Both the position numbers and the translations under genes were made by a program. From Planoprotostelium fungivorum (Eukaryota > Evosea > Variosea > Cavosteliida > Cavosteliaceae): a stretch of DNA of 64,000 nt. Shown here piece after piece: positions 36,159 to 46,448 of the stretch. The notes below the pieces were generated by a model, which saw nothing but the letters and a program-made list of their open reading frames with translations, did not search any database and was not told the DNA's origin. The stretch is from contig MDYQ01000084.1 in assembly GCA_003024175.1 (NCBI GenBank), forward strand, positions 38,972 to 102,971, read 5' to 3'. Every line of letters starts with the position of its first letter. The first letter of the stretch is position 1.

Positions 36159-37227
36159 ATGTGGAACTCGTTTCAATCTTTACGCGATCTGTTTTTAGAG
36201 GTGGATGCCTCTCGAGAGATAGAGGCATGTCAGAGGGAAATGTGGTGACCGCTCTGTCAACATGCATCTCCACACATGCGAAAGAAGGCCTCAATCGATC
36301 GACCCACAGGACGTCCACCGTCCATGCCCTGCAGTCCTGGACGCATCTTGTGAAACACGCCCGTTTCTTTTGAGCGAGTCAAACCTCTCAGATAAGGTGC
36401 CAAAATCTCAGCTCATCTTTGATCCGGTCATGTCCGAAAGACTTCGGGAGAGAAGCAACCATTCGGGCCAAAGGTGGCTTCTCCTTTGTGAGAAGTGATG
36501 TCTACAGCCCGAAACACGTTCACAGTGGTGACACTACGGCCACACCTTCGGGGCTGTCTAAAACGAAGACATCCGCGAACTTCGGGCGGTGCTGCAGCTT
36601 CGCAAGATGTGTGGATCTCGAACACATCCACAAGTCTATTGGACACATTGTGAAGAGATCAGAAGACAGTGAGGAGAGATGTCTAACTTGACGAACGAAA
36701 CGATGACAACATCGACTGTGAGGACAGAGGTCACGGAGGAGGTGGGTGTCCGTATGTGTAGAGTGTATGCTGATGATGATTTGCAGCTCCGAAGACAATG
36801 CGAAGAAGTCAGAGACACGATAGCTCGCTTAGCGTCACAAGCCGCCAGCGATGCATCTGCATTACAATGCCTCTCAGTTCTATCACACCGCCTCCACGAA
36901 CTAGAAGCCAGAGTGTCCTGCGTAGAGACAGGACACGTTCTGAACCCACCGACACCAACAACATCTTCCACTGCATCGATCACGAGTACAACCACCACAC
37001 CGAAACAGACGCATCATGCCAGGAGACGAAGGAACATCCGAGACACGAGGGTTGAAGCGGAGGATCTGAGGCAGAGGATGAAGGAAAGAAAGAAGACGAG
37101 AACATGTGCCGCTTGCTCAGAGAAGTTGACACGGAATGGAATATCGACCATGCTTTGCAACGGCTGCAGTGCCGATCTCGCTGGAATAGCTTTGATGTTG
37201 ATCCAAACGAAGAAGAGCTCTTCGTGA
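36159..37227 (+). CDS. hypothetical protein with coiled coil and C-terminal Cys-pair motif
   Basis: Starts 28 bp after the ENPP stop. At least five exons fit in phase: 36159-36241 (MWNSFQSLRDLFLEVDASRE), then PQSIDPQDVHRPCPAVLDAS, a 20-nt micro-exon (SPKHVHS), DIRELRAVLQLRKMCGSRTH, and a last exon with RQTEVTEEVGVRMCRVY. The last exon has a helical stretch (LQLRRQCEEVRDTIARLASQ), a Thr-rich linker, and CAACSEKLTRNGISTMLCNG: a C-x2-C-x13-C-x2-C pattern suggesting a zinc ribbon. I recognise no family. An alternative is a single-exon gene starting at 36679 (MSNLTNET), but the upstream frame joins cleanly. Confidence 0.55.
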
Positions 37228-37337
37228 ATAGATCGTTTTTGTACATAGCGTCTCATGTTACATTCTGAGCTTGATGTGTTCGCCCTCGTGCGACATCGAC
37301 CACGTACGTTGAGTCTAATGTTTATCTACATCATGTT

Positions 37338-37860
37338 CTACACATCATCGTCTCCATCTTCTCCTCTGTTGTCATCCTCTGCGTCCGGATCGTCCGTCAT
37401 CTCGAAAGCCTTCTTCGCTCTCTTTAGCTCTTCGTGCATGGTAAGCAGCTCTTTCACTCTATTGAACTTTTTCCTGTCCTAATGATGTCAGATGTGTTGC
37501 ATCACTCTATCGTCTCACTTTTCTGATGTGAAAGAGGATATCTTCTGTTTGTATCTTGTCTTTCTTCAATTCTGTTGCCTTTTTCGACTGAATAGATCAA
37601 TATATATGTCGATCTGAGCAGACCCACCATTGAAATGATGTACTCTGATACAATCTCGTCCACCAATTCGACGGACTCTGGTAATGGATTTTTTACGTCT
37701 CTATTCGTGTTAGAGGTTCTGATACTAGATCTGATGTTGATAAATTACCCAAATCCAAACATGATGTGTCTCACTGCCGTTACGTCAAAGACTGCATCAT
37801 ATGAATGCTCTCACATTCTGAATGAAAATTACCCTTGCGCTTCCTCTTTGGAGGTTCCAT
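37338..37860 (-). CDS. TAF13: TAF13, TFIID histone-fold subunit
   Basis: TAF13 pairs with TAF11 in TFIID through a histone fold. Exons join to MEPPKRKRK, VFDVTAVRHIMFGFG, ESVELVDEIVSEYIISM, KKATELKKDKIQTEDILFHI, then RKDRKKFNRVKELLTMHEEL and KRAKKAFE, matching the family along its length (MYGFG, DLLTMNEELKRARKAF in animal proteins). An acidic tail (DDPDAEDDNRGEDGDDDV) ends at 37338. Its start codon overlaps, on the other strand, the ATG of the small gene at 37859. Confidence 0.92.
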
Positions 37861-38174
37861 GTTGTTACTGAAGTTTGGGATTGCATTGTTTATCGTAGTC
37901 TTGATGGGTATACCTCTTCCAAGATTCAGATTCAAACCTCCAAGTGAAGAGGTGTTCATCTATGCCGTTGATGATAATAATGTTGCGTTGTGTCAACGAT
38001 TGGATGTGTGACATCCGAGCTCACAAACGTCCCCCGAAAGAACACATTGAGATCAATTGAAGACATATCCCTTCCTTCAGCTCATTCCATCCTGTAAACG
38101 AGGCTCTCCTCGCACTCATTCCGGGTGTTCATCCACTTTGCATTGGTTATTCCTTGAGCTCTGTATGGAGCTAG
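37859..38174 (+). CDS. small secreted or membrane-anchored protein (about 80 aa)
   Basis: Exon 1 opens MLLLKFGIALFIVVLMGIPL, a signal peptide or anchor, followed by PRFRFKPPSEEVFIYAVDDN. After one intron (about 75 nt, GTGACATC...TTCAG) the frame continues SFHPVNEALLALIPGVHPLC and ends IGYSLSSVWS at 38174. No family is recognised. The ATG shares two bases with the antisense TAF13 ATG (sequence CCATG), so one of the two starts may be wrong or the genes have overlapping 5' ends. Confidence 0.45.
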
Positions 38175-38308
38175 CACGATAACATAGAGACAGAAGAATA
38201 TCTACATTGTATTCTCTTTCTTCGATCCCGCATTGCTCTGCAGCGTACATTGGAAAATTTCATGTTGATGTACAGCCCGTCGTCTCTTCCGTTTCAAACT
38301 CGAGTCTT

Positions 38309-38665
38309 CTAATCGGAGGATTCCGTGGCCGATGTCTCCAGTGTGGCCATGCGAAATTGTTCCATCTTATACAGTTTGTGTTGCAGTAACCACCGACAGC
38401 TATCACAGACTGCTGCTTTCGAAGTACCCTTCTGTTGTCCACACCGTTTGCACTGACTCCTGAAATAGCGTGAGTCACATCTTCTACCATGACCTCCCAT
38501 TCACCTCTCTAACCCAGAGTTTGACGATTTATGGGCCGTGATGAGCTCTAATTCTCTACACTGCATCTGCAACATGCCCAAGTGTGTCCTCTTCTGAATT
38601 CCATGCAGTGACCCCGCCAACGGTGGACTCGAAGCGGGTTCTCTCTCAGTCAATTTAGACGGCAT
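38309..38665 (-). CDS. small protein with C-x2-C-x11-C-x2-C motif
   Basis: Two exons, 38505-38665 and 38309-38459, with a 45-nt intron. The first reads MPSKLTEREPASSPPLAG and a helical part (LGMLQMQCRELELITAHKSS). The second has QCKRCGQQKGTSKAAVCDSC followed by RWLLQHKLYKMEQF. The four cysteines suggest a small zinc ribbon. It resembles in layout (helix then Cys pairs) the gene at 36159-37227 on the other side of TAF13, but similarity is too weak to call them paralogues. Function unknown. Confidence 0.5.
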
Positions 38666-39629
38666 GCTCCTCTCTTCTTCTCTGTTCCTTGCGTTCTGTT
38701 GGACAGAGAATGATAGACGCTCTGCCCTGCCCTCACACAGATCTCACACGAGGAGAAAGTAGATCACCTGGGACACCTCCAGAATAATAGATTTAATTGT
38801 CCGTGTATCGCGGTGACCTCCATTAAGTGCTCAAAGGTCTACACTAGATCCTTCCCAGATTCTCCCCTGTGTGAATCTCGATGTCAGTGTCTGCAGCTGA
38901 GAGTAGATCCCTCTGTCTCTGCAACTTAGCTTCATTTGAGAGAATAAGCTCCAATAAGGGTGGCTGTAAGGGTGGCTCTGTCCATCTCGACAGCTTCTCC
39001 CTTTCTTTGTGAACGCATGTGCTTCGGACAGATAAAGATACAATTGGGTCGGCCTCATGAGCCGTGTCGAAATGCGAATGGTTCTAAGCCAACGTAGATG
39101 GGTGCACCGTCACGTTCCTGTGTATTAATATCATTCGAGTTTAGAACAAGAGTGGAGATCACTTGTGCAGTTGGATCTGGCGTTTTCATTGGTCAGCGAG
39201 AACTGGACGACAAGTCATCCGGTGTGGAAAATACACTACGCAGGATGGGTGTGAAATCGAATACATGGTAGTGTAGAAGATTTATGCTTTTACATCCCAC
39301 CAGCGTCTATGACTGATACACTGCATGGATGTCCATAGGGACTGGTGAGCCAGCCAAACAGGAGGAGCCCGTCAAATGCGAGAAAATCAAAATTGTCATT
39401 TATCTCTGATGAGTCTACAACGGTACTGCATCCTCATCTTTGAAGACGAGATCTTTGAAGATGTTGGGTAACAGCTCGAGAGGTATGAAGGAGACTCTTT
39501 CAGCCATCTTGACTTCGTTCTGATGTTTCCGCAGTTCTGCAATTTAAGATTAGGTTGGCACCTCGGCCACCTCGACCTCAAGTGAGCTCTCGAATGGCCC
39601 GCTGAGAATTACGGCTGAGTTTGTGTCAG
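38666..39629. other. gene-poor stretch upstream of NDUFA9
   Basis: Apart from the F-box-like fragment at 39415-39507, I find no supported gene in this kilobase. Frames such as 38831-39058 (minus) lack motifs and splice-consistent neighbours. The first exon of NDUFA9 (start codon and targeting peptide) should lie in the last few hundred bases but could not be fixed: the obvious ATG at about 39520 runs into a stop after splicing. Confidence 0.4.
39415..39507 (-). pseudogene. F-box-like N-terminal fragment
   Basis: A 30-codon frame reads MAERVSFIPLELLPNIFKDL and then VFKDEDAVPL before TAG. The LPxEllxxIfxxL pattern with an acidic run is typical of the first half of an F-box. No second half of the box or substrate domain is found downstream on this strand, so it looks like a fragment or an unresolved first exon. 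Confidence 0.35.
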
Positions 39630-42545
39630 GTAGCTCGCCGCAATGCATCGAGTTCACTGAGACCTACCGAAGCCTATGAGAAGCCATTCATCTTGCAGAA
39701 GGCCGGAGCCAACAGTGGTTCAGTCGCCACAGTGTTTGGTTGCTCTGGATTCCTGGGTAGATACGTGGTGGAGACGTTGGCTGAGGCAGGAATGTATGTC
39801 GTCACTCCCTTTAGAGGAGAACCCAGAGATGTCGACCATCTGAAGGTCTTGGGAGAGGTTGGACAGGTGAACAATTCAGCATCAACATCGCCTTGACACC
39901 AGATTCCCATATCATTTTCTCATGAAGTGATGTCCACGTCTAACTTGGAAGTAGATCGCACCCGTCCGATACGATGTGAGAGAGAAGGAGACCATCAACA
40001 AGGCCATCGAACATTCTGAAGTTGTCGTCAACATGGTCGGCAGAGCTTGGGAGACTCGTAACTTCAACTACCAGCAGGTCCACGTCGATGCCGCCAGACT
40101 TCTCGCTCAGGTATCATCCCATTTCCATCTCGAATGACTAGTGACCATCATCCAGACCGCTAAAGAGAGGGGTGTGAAGAGATTCATCCATTTTTCTTCC
40201 GTGGGAGCAGATGTCAACTCTCCCTCCCCCTTCCTTCGATCGAAGGTACCATCTCTTTACGTTCATCCCATCATGCACTCCGTCTCTATTCTACATCTGC
40301 AGAACACGTCTCCATCTGTCTTCCATCTGTCTTCACCTCTCTATCCTCCATCATCTTCCCATCTCATCATCTTCTATCACCTTCCTTTATTCCTCCAGCG
40401 TATTCACATCCATACAGGCTGAAGGAGAGGAAGCCGTTCGACAGGAGTTCCCTCAAGCCACGATACTGAGATTGGGACCCGTCTTTGGTCCTGAAGACAA
40501 CCTCCTGAACAAGTGGGGCTGGCTCACTCGTTCGAGCAGCATCCGTGTCTTTGTAAACCTCGACCACAAGTTCCAACCTCTTCACGTGAGTGTCTCATCA
40601 TCTCAACTCATGAGACGAGATAAAATAGAATCAACCGATATAAAATAGATCGAACTAGAGAATAAAACGAAATAAAATAGAATAAAATAAGACAAATCGA
40701 GATAGGATGTACATCACACGAACATGTTCATTTTGAATAGTTTCTCAATGTTTCGGATGCTGCCTTGGCTGTTCTGAAGGATGGAGGAACCATTGGAAAG
40801 ACATACGAGCTGGGAGGTCCCAAGGTCTTCTCCATTGAGTCTCTATTGAGAGAGCTCATCTTGCCTTACATGGAAACCCAACCGACGCTCATCACGTACC
40901 CATACGCCAAGGCCAAGTGAGAGAAACGAGAGATAGAGGTAGTGACGATGGGAAGGAGGTACGTCTACTGGCTCGAGCAGCTGAAGAGCCCCGCCTTCTT
41001 GTTGAGCGAGGTGGAGAACAGTCAAGTCGATCTGGTGACTTCGGAGGGCTCTCTAGGCCTGAAGGACCTGAAGGTCAACCCTCTTGGCATCAAGGAACAA
41101 TCTGACGTCATTCTCAAAGTGTTCAAGCCTGTCAAACGTATGAATTATTAAATCATCTCTTTTCTCTCCGTTTCGAGTCGATCTCGTTAGATGAGTTCTC
41201 AGATCTTGTGATGATGAGAGAGAAGGTGCGAAAATCGAGTAAATGATTTTTTGTCTCATATAATAGAATACTACAACGAGACACTGCAAAATATCTCGGA
41301 TTTCTCTCCGACTCAAACGATGATCAATCAGCGACTCGGGAGACTCATCATCGTAGAGGGTAATATCTCTGCCGGTAAATCTACCCTCGCTGTTAACTTG
41401 GCTAAACTGACACAATCGAAACTCATTTTAGAACCTGTTCAGACGAATCCATACCTCAAAGACTTCTATGCAGGTCATTCTTCATGCATTCCTTGTGTTC
41501 TCATGATCATTGTCTGATTGGATTGCAGATCCACCGGCGGTTGCGTTGAAGATGCAAGTCTGGCTGCAGCGTCAGAGATATCTGTCTTATGTTCAGTCCG
41601 TGCGCAACGTGATCGATTCTGGAAGACAAGTCATTTTGGATCGCTCTGTCTTCTCGGATTGGGTTTTTGCAGAGAAGAACAGAAGAGACGGAAATATATC
41701 CTTTCAAGGTATGATCATCTTTCAAGATATCGTTCGTCATATGGACATCACGCGCTGGAACGTATGATTGATGGATTCCATGTAGGCTTCAACTTCTATT
41801 CTGATCTGAGAAAGCGAATGCTGACTCACCTTCCAAATCCACATTTGATCGTCCACCTCGATGTCAAACCTGAAGAGTGTTCCAGACGTATCCAACTGAG
41901 GAAGAGAGTGAGACATCTCATCTTTCATCGCATTCCATCATCGTCTCACCTCTTCAGAGCTACGAGGGAGGAATACCTCTCGAATATTTATCCGGACTAT
42001 CTGATTGTTACGATACATTTCTAAAGGTGAGATCTCACACAACAACAATCATCGATCGCATGATCGAAATCAACTCTTATCACATACACATTGACACATC
42101 ACATCGTCATCATCGTGACCCTCTTCACGACTGAATGTCCTCTTAGACCATGGAAAAGGGAGGAACACCTGTCCTCCGTGTCGATTGGAACCAATTTGGA
42201 GACGCACAGAGTGTGGCCGATGCAGTGAACCGAGAGTTGAAGAACAATGCCACCACGGAAGACAGCAGATGGCGTAATCCAAAACTGAAAGACTAGTGAG
42301 TCCTCCTTGAAGACATGAAGCCGATGATGATCGACACGATACCGTGATGATGGACGATCTGATGATGCTGACTCTGATGCAGCGTGAGAGACAAGGAAAG
42401 GATCGCAGACACTTGTCAGATCCTCCCGGAAGACATACAAAACTTACCCGAGGCATCCAATTGGGAGGAAGAACTGCTCTATCTCAAGTCATGGCAAGAC
42501 ACCGAAGTCACAGAAGAGGTGAAGAAGAGATTTCTCTCTCGATAG
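39630..42545 (+). CDS. NDUFA9: NDUFA9 joined to an NDUFA10/deoxynucleoside-kinase-like subunit
   Basis: First part: complex I 39-kDa subunit (short-chain dehydrogenase fold), exons 39630-39866, 39955-40110, 40156-40245, 40418-40585, 40741-40916 and about 40956-41138. It has the nucleotide motif VFGCSGFLGRYVV, VKRFIHFSSVGADV, QATILRLGPVFGPEDNLLN and KRYVYWLEQLKSPAFLLSEV. Instead of stopping at 41149 (KRMNY) it can splice with a GTATGA donor to 41267, giving KPVKQYYNETLQNISDF, where YY fits the NDUFA9 C-terminus. The frame then enters GRLIIVEGNISAGKST (P-loop), VILDRSVFSDWVFAEKNRR, LPNPHLIVHLDVKPEE, IPLEYLSGLSDCYDTFLK, and finally, after a GTGAGT donor at 42296, VRDKERIADTCQILPEDIQ. The second part matches NDUFA10 better than catalytic dNKs. 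The N-terminal exon is not located. Two separate genes (second start near 41321) is the alternative. Confidence 0.75.
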
Positions 42546-42820
42546 AATGGATCGTGACAAGAGCAGGTTACCATGGCGGAGAAACAACTCGTCTTAGATG
42601 CACAGATGATGCAGCAACGAAAGGTAGACATGGTCAGGTGATCGTGTGTCTCTGTCTCACCGGTGCACTCTGGTCTGCCTTCTGGATGGATGGAAGCCTT
42701 CTATCATCTCCCGCAACGAATGCTGAGAGATTGAATATAGACACGCTGTAATCGATCTCATCATCTTCTGAATAAGGTTCATTTGTTGCTCACGTTCAAC
42801 ACTTGGAAGTTCAAAACATT

Positions 42821-43047
42821 CAGAGGTTGATCATAGAGGTTGAGGCCCTTGTTCGATCCACCATACCAACTAATAACGGTGAGGACTGGTATGTATATAT
42901 TTTGTTGAGCGTAATGGCTGTGTCGAATCTTACTCTGCCAAAATCACTGTGTTGGTCTACAGCTGGGCTCACTGGTCGACACGATCATCTTTGAGAGGTC
43001 CGCGATCGAATTTGGAGCCGGCTACATGTATCAGAACCACTGAACGA
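42821..43047 (+). pseudogene. truncated copy of the tocopherol-cyclase-like gene
   Basis: Sequence closely related to the last two exons of the gene at 61879-63390: QRLIIEVEAL at the left, and the exon coding NGCVESYSAKIT-VYSWG at the right. The upstream exons are absent, most of the intron between the two pieces is deleted, and one G is lost in the GGGG run after TACAGCTG, shifting the frame. It keeps the downstream arrangement with an antisense ankyrin gene. Confidence 0.8.
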
Positions 43048-43621
43048 CTCTCTATGTACTATCAGTATAAACGATTACTACTTCTCTTTCTTCACCCGCT
43101 AGATCGACGTCTCATCGTGAGATGTCTTTGGAGGCTGAGACGATCTTCACTGAGATGATGCAAACACTCTCATGTTTTTATTTCTTTACGAGCGCCTCGA
43201 TACGCGCTTCGATTGAGTCCACAATCGAGTTCAAACTTTCCCTGCGGTCGATCTTTCGGATGATGTCTTTCAACTTCCTCAGATGAGCCACGTGTTTCAA
43301 GCGAAGGGGTAGATAGAGAACATAATTTGTCCGTGGTTTCCCTCCTGAAGCCCACAAGTTCACGTCCTCGCGGAATAATTGAAACATCAATGAGACCATC
43401 TTCTCATCTTCTAACAGCAGCTCGAGAAATGGACTGAATGAAGAGACATTGTGGGTTTTATGTGGCGTCTGTTCTTGGGTGTCGTAGGAGAAGTTTTACC
43501 TTGTCGATGTTGCCTTGCAATGAGGCAGCCTTGAGAGCGAGCGAGTGTCCACCGAGGAGCTCATTCGACGTGGAGAGGTCTAGGAGGAATTCGAGCATGT
43601 CGATCGAGTTGTGTGTGACGG
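42821..43621. repeat. segmental duplication, copy A
   Basis: Same order and orientation as 63041-64000: 3' exons of the tocopherol-cyclase-like gene (+), a shared 3' flank (ATAAACGATTACTACTTCTC), then an antisense ankyrin gene. Identity is high over coding and flanking DNA. The right-hand limit of the homology cannot be seen because copy B runs off the window. Confidence 0.88.
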
Positions 43622-43878
43622 CGTGGCTGAGTATTTCACACAGTGCAGCACTGTCTGTTTGCTTGAAAGGCAGCTGCGGGTGTTCGATGAGGTGGCGCAG
43701 CAAGTCCTTGTGTTGTTTCACTAGGCAGTTGATCCACATCTGCCTCTGAATGGTATGGAAAGGTGGCCCGGCCTGACGGACCAGCTGGAAGAGCTGCACA
43801 TTTCCCGTTTGGCAAGTTTGTAAGAGGTGATCGAGTTGAGGGGTGTAGTGGACCAGAAAAACCAAATCAGATGTCACA
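43178..43878 (-). CDS. ankyrin-repeat protein (or C-terminal exons of the upstream gene)
   Basis: Helical repeats of ankyrin type: LLQTCQTGNVQLFQLVRQAG, KDLLRHLIEHPQLPFKQTDS, NSIDMLEFLLDLSTSNELLG, LKAASLQGNIDKVKLLLRHP. After an intron near 43440-43500 comes a helical tail (FLELLLEDEKMVSLMFQLFR ... IEARIEALVKK) ending at 43178. The frame is open at its 5' end without an ATG before the codon at about 43741. It connects in phase to the upstream gene through a 41-nt intron (43879-43919). The stop TAA lies in AATAAA. A close copy is at 63552-64000. Confidence 0.65.
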
Positions 43879-43915
43879 CTATTTAGAGCCAGTTATTTAA
43901 TCACTAATCAAACTT

Positions 43916-45982
43916 CTACAGGAAGATCGTCCAGTCTTTTGTTTCATCCATCCATGTAGACGAGTCGAACAACTCGGTCCACTTCTCTTCTCTCATGAGT
44001 TTGCACTTCTCCTCGCTAAACTCCCAGGTCATCTGACCCGGAAACTCACTGCGAGAGAACGTCGCTGCCACGTTCCTCCAAGAGGTCTGTCGGTAGTCGA
44101 TGTCTGACAAGGATGGAAGAGCTCCATCGATGAGACCCTGCAGCTGCTCGATTGCGGAGACATTGGACACGAATTGAACGATATCGGCACAGAGAGTGTG
44201 AGAGTGCTGTACGATGCTCTGCTCGAACGAACGATGTGGCAGCATGGTTGAAGCACCCCGTAGTAAAGTTCGGCAGTTTTCTTCAGAATGACAACCGAGA
44301 GAGGCCCAGAGTCTGCCGATATCTCAGACAAAGTCTTCCGTGTGTCACGCTCACTCTAACGGTTTAACATACGAGGTAGGTGCGATCGAATCGATGAGAT
44401 GGAAGAGAGCACCACGATTGTCATTCCACGACGTGTTAAACATTCTCTCCAAGCCAATTTGCATCAAGTCTTGCATCAACCTGGCGTTCAGCTGTTGTCT
44501 CAACTGTTCGTGTGCTACCAGCTTCTCTTCTGACACTGATGAGATCAGCTCTGCCGTCTCGTAGCTGACGAGTGAGGCCGATCGTGCCTTCTTGTAGTGA
44601 AAGACGTCTGGGTGCCAGTACTGCACTGCCGTTCTCTTCTTCTCTTCATCTCTGTACAAGATAGAGAGTGTGATGTATGGATTGTTCCGTAACGTCTGCA
44701 TGTGTCACATCGTCATAGTCATCATCATCGTGATGAAACATGAGTCACCTCTAACTCCTGATCAGAGACGATGACACCCGTCACGTTGTCTCCCACTACC
44801 TTCTCACTCTTCCTCCACATCTCTGACGTGTCGTTGTGACCAGCCATGGTGTACAGTTCAGGTATGAAGTATCGAGTGTGATTCGTGGCCCACTGTTCGG
44901 CCTTACTGAAACCGATTCCTCCCCACTTGGACTCGTGGCGTGAGCCGATAGTGCGCTTGAATCTGGTCGTGATGCCTCCAGTCGATGTCTCTTCTTTCGA
45001 CTGATCTGTGACGTATCGGTGGAGTGTGTAGTAGCCTTCGAATTTCTCTGTGTCTACATCGTTCCACAAGTCTTCGTTCAGATTCAATCTACACGACGTC
45101 TCCGATCTGCGATGCACATGAGATCGTGATGATGGATGGAGGTCAACGCACTCTCCGATGTACGAGAACAATGCCACGTGGCGAGATATGTTCCGTTGGA
45201 CCGAATCGATCGAGCAGACGACACTGATCTTGTCATCTTCCACGACCTTGATGATCTCATCGCGGATGAGACCTTCTAACAGGTACCCCGGCTTGACGCG
45301 TGTGGTCAGCTTCGCATTGTGAATGGCTCTCCATTTGCTTCCTACTCTGTGGTTCGGAGAAAAGTAGGCATCCAGAAAGGGGACGATAGCACCCAGCGAT
45401 ACGACATCTTGGATCAGAAGGTCTGCGAAGGGACATCTCAGTATCTCGAGTAATCGCATCGTCTCGGTTGTGTCGTAACTTGTAAAGAGGAGAGTACCTA
45501 CGGGTGTTTCAGTGGATCGTCTCGATGGATTGTATGATGTGGCGTGATGATGGTAGAGGGACCTCTTCTCACCTTTTTCGATGAGAACAGCCGTGGGGAA
45601 GACTCCATAATACGAAGTGTCAGTCGGATCGAGACTCACATAGAATCCTCCACCCCCAGATCCTGATCCGGCATTCAGTCTGCATTGTCTTTCAATTTTT
45701 GTCCTGTGAAGGAGTTGAGCTCTCACACGTCTAGCTCTTGCTGATCGATGAAGCCCTGTCGAGCATATCGCAACCCAGAAATCAGATCACCCCAATGAAA
45801 CATCCATTGGTCTTCTGTCGTTCGATTCAGTTGCGACAAGAACGAGTCCAGCTGAGTCTGATCGAACGACCAGTCAGAGGTAACATTGTATACCTGTCAT
45901 GGTGAGCGACGGGGGAGTATAAGGACGACTGCACCTGTGCTGAAGCAGACGAGAAGAGGAGACAGAGAAGAAGAAACCTCAT
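43916..45982 (-). CDS. unknown secreted or lumenal protein
   Basis: The start at 45982 gives a clear signal peptide, MRFLLLCLLFSSASAQ, then VYNVTSDWSFDQTQLDSFLS. A long exon (44725-45726) contains RLNAGSGSGGGGFYVSLDPT, FADLLIQDVVSLGAIVPFLD, KPGYLLEGLIRDEIIKVVED and FKRTIGSRHESKWGGIGFSK. Later exons include PYITLSILYRDEEKKRTAVQ and MLPHRSFEQSIVQHSHTLC. Several N-x-S/T sites occur. The frame ends at TAG 43916-43918 (DWTIFL), which coincides with a GTAG donor leading in frame to the ankyrin exons. I do not recognise the family. Confidence 0.6.
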
Positions 45983-46369
45983 CGCGGAGAAGACTTAGAT
46001 GTGTCTCCCGGATGTTGAATGTTGACAAACACCCGCTTGACAAGACATCCATCTGAAATACAGGAAATTGTAGAGGACAAGCTTATCATTCTCTTGAGTG
46101 TCTGCAAGCGACCGAAGTGATCCGGCGGTTCAGAAAGGGTTCTCTGATAAGATGGATGGATAAAGAAGAGTAGAATGAGTGTCCTTTCTCCACTTAGAAT
46201 ACGAGTGATTTATCAGCCTCTGAATGTACGTTGTGGTCGGGCAGATGTCCTCCGTCTACATATCCATGAGAAGTGAATGCGTTCCCAACAGGAAGGTAAG
46301 GAACCAAGTCCCGCGGATGATAAAAAAAGATTGCTTATTGGCGTCCTTAGAAATTGCGTAAAATTTAGA

Positions 46370-46405
46370 CCGCGAGATCACAAGGACGAGCCTTCAACTC
46401 GCGAG
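46370..46405 (+). promoter_or_regulatory. palindromic upstream element, copy 1
   Basis: CCGCGAG...CTCGCGAG inverted repeat with an inner AAGGACGAGCCTT palindrome, 79 bp before the ATG of the first secreted paralogue. The same element occurs at nearly the same distance in the other two copies. Confidence 0.6.
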
Positions 46406-46448
46406 TAAGAGAATTGAGAGATCGAGTTAATTTCTTACTCAACATAAC

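Noticed and set aside
42546-42800. Short frame MAEKQLVLDAQMMQQRKVDM after the NDUFA10-like stop
   Set aside because: Only about 20-30 codons; the possible splice gives a very short, featureless product, so it is not listed as a gene.
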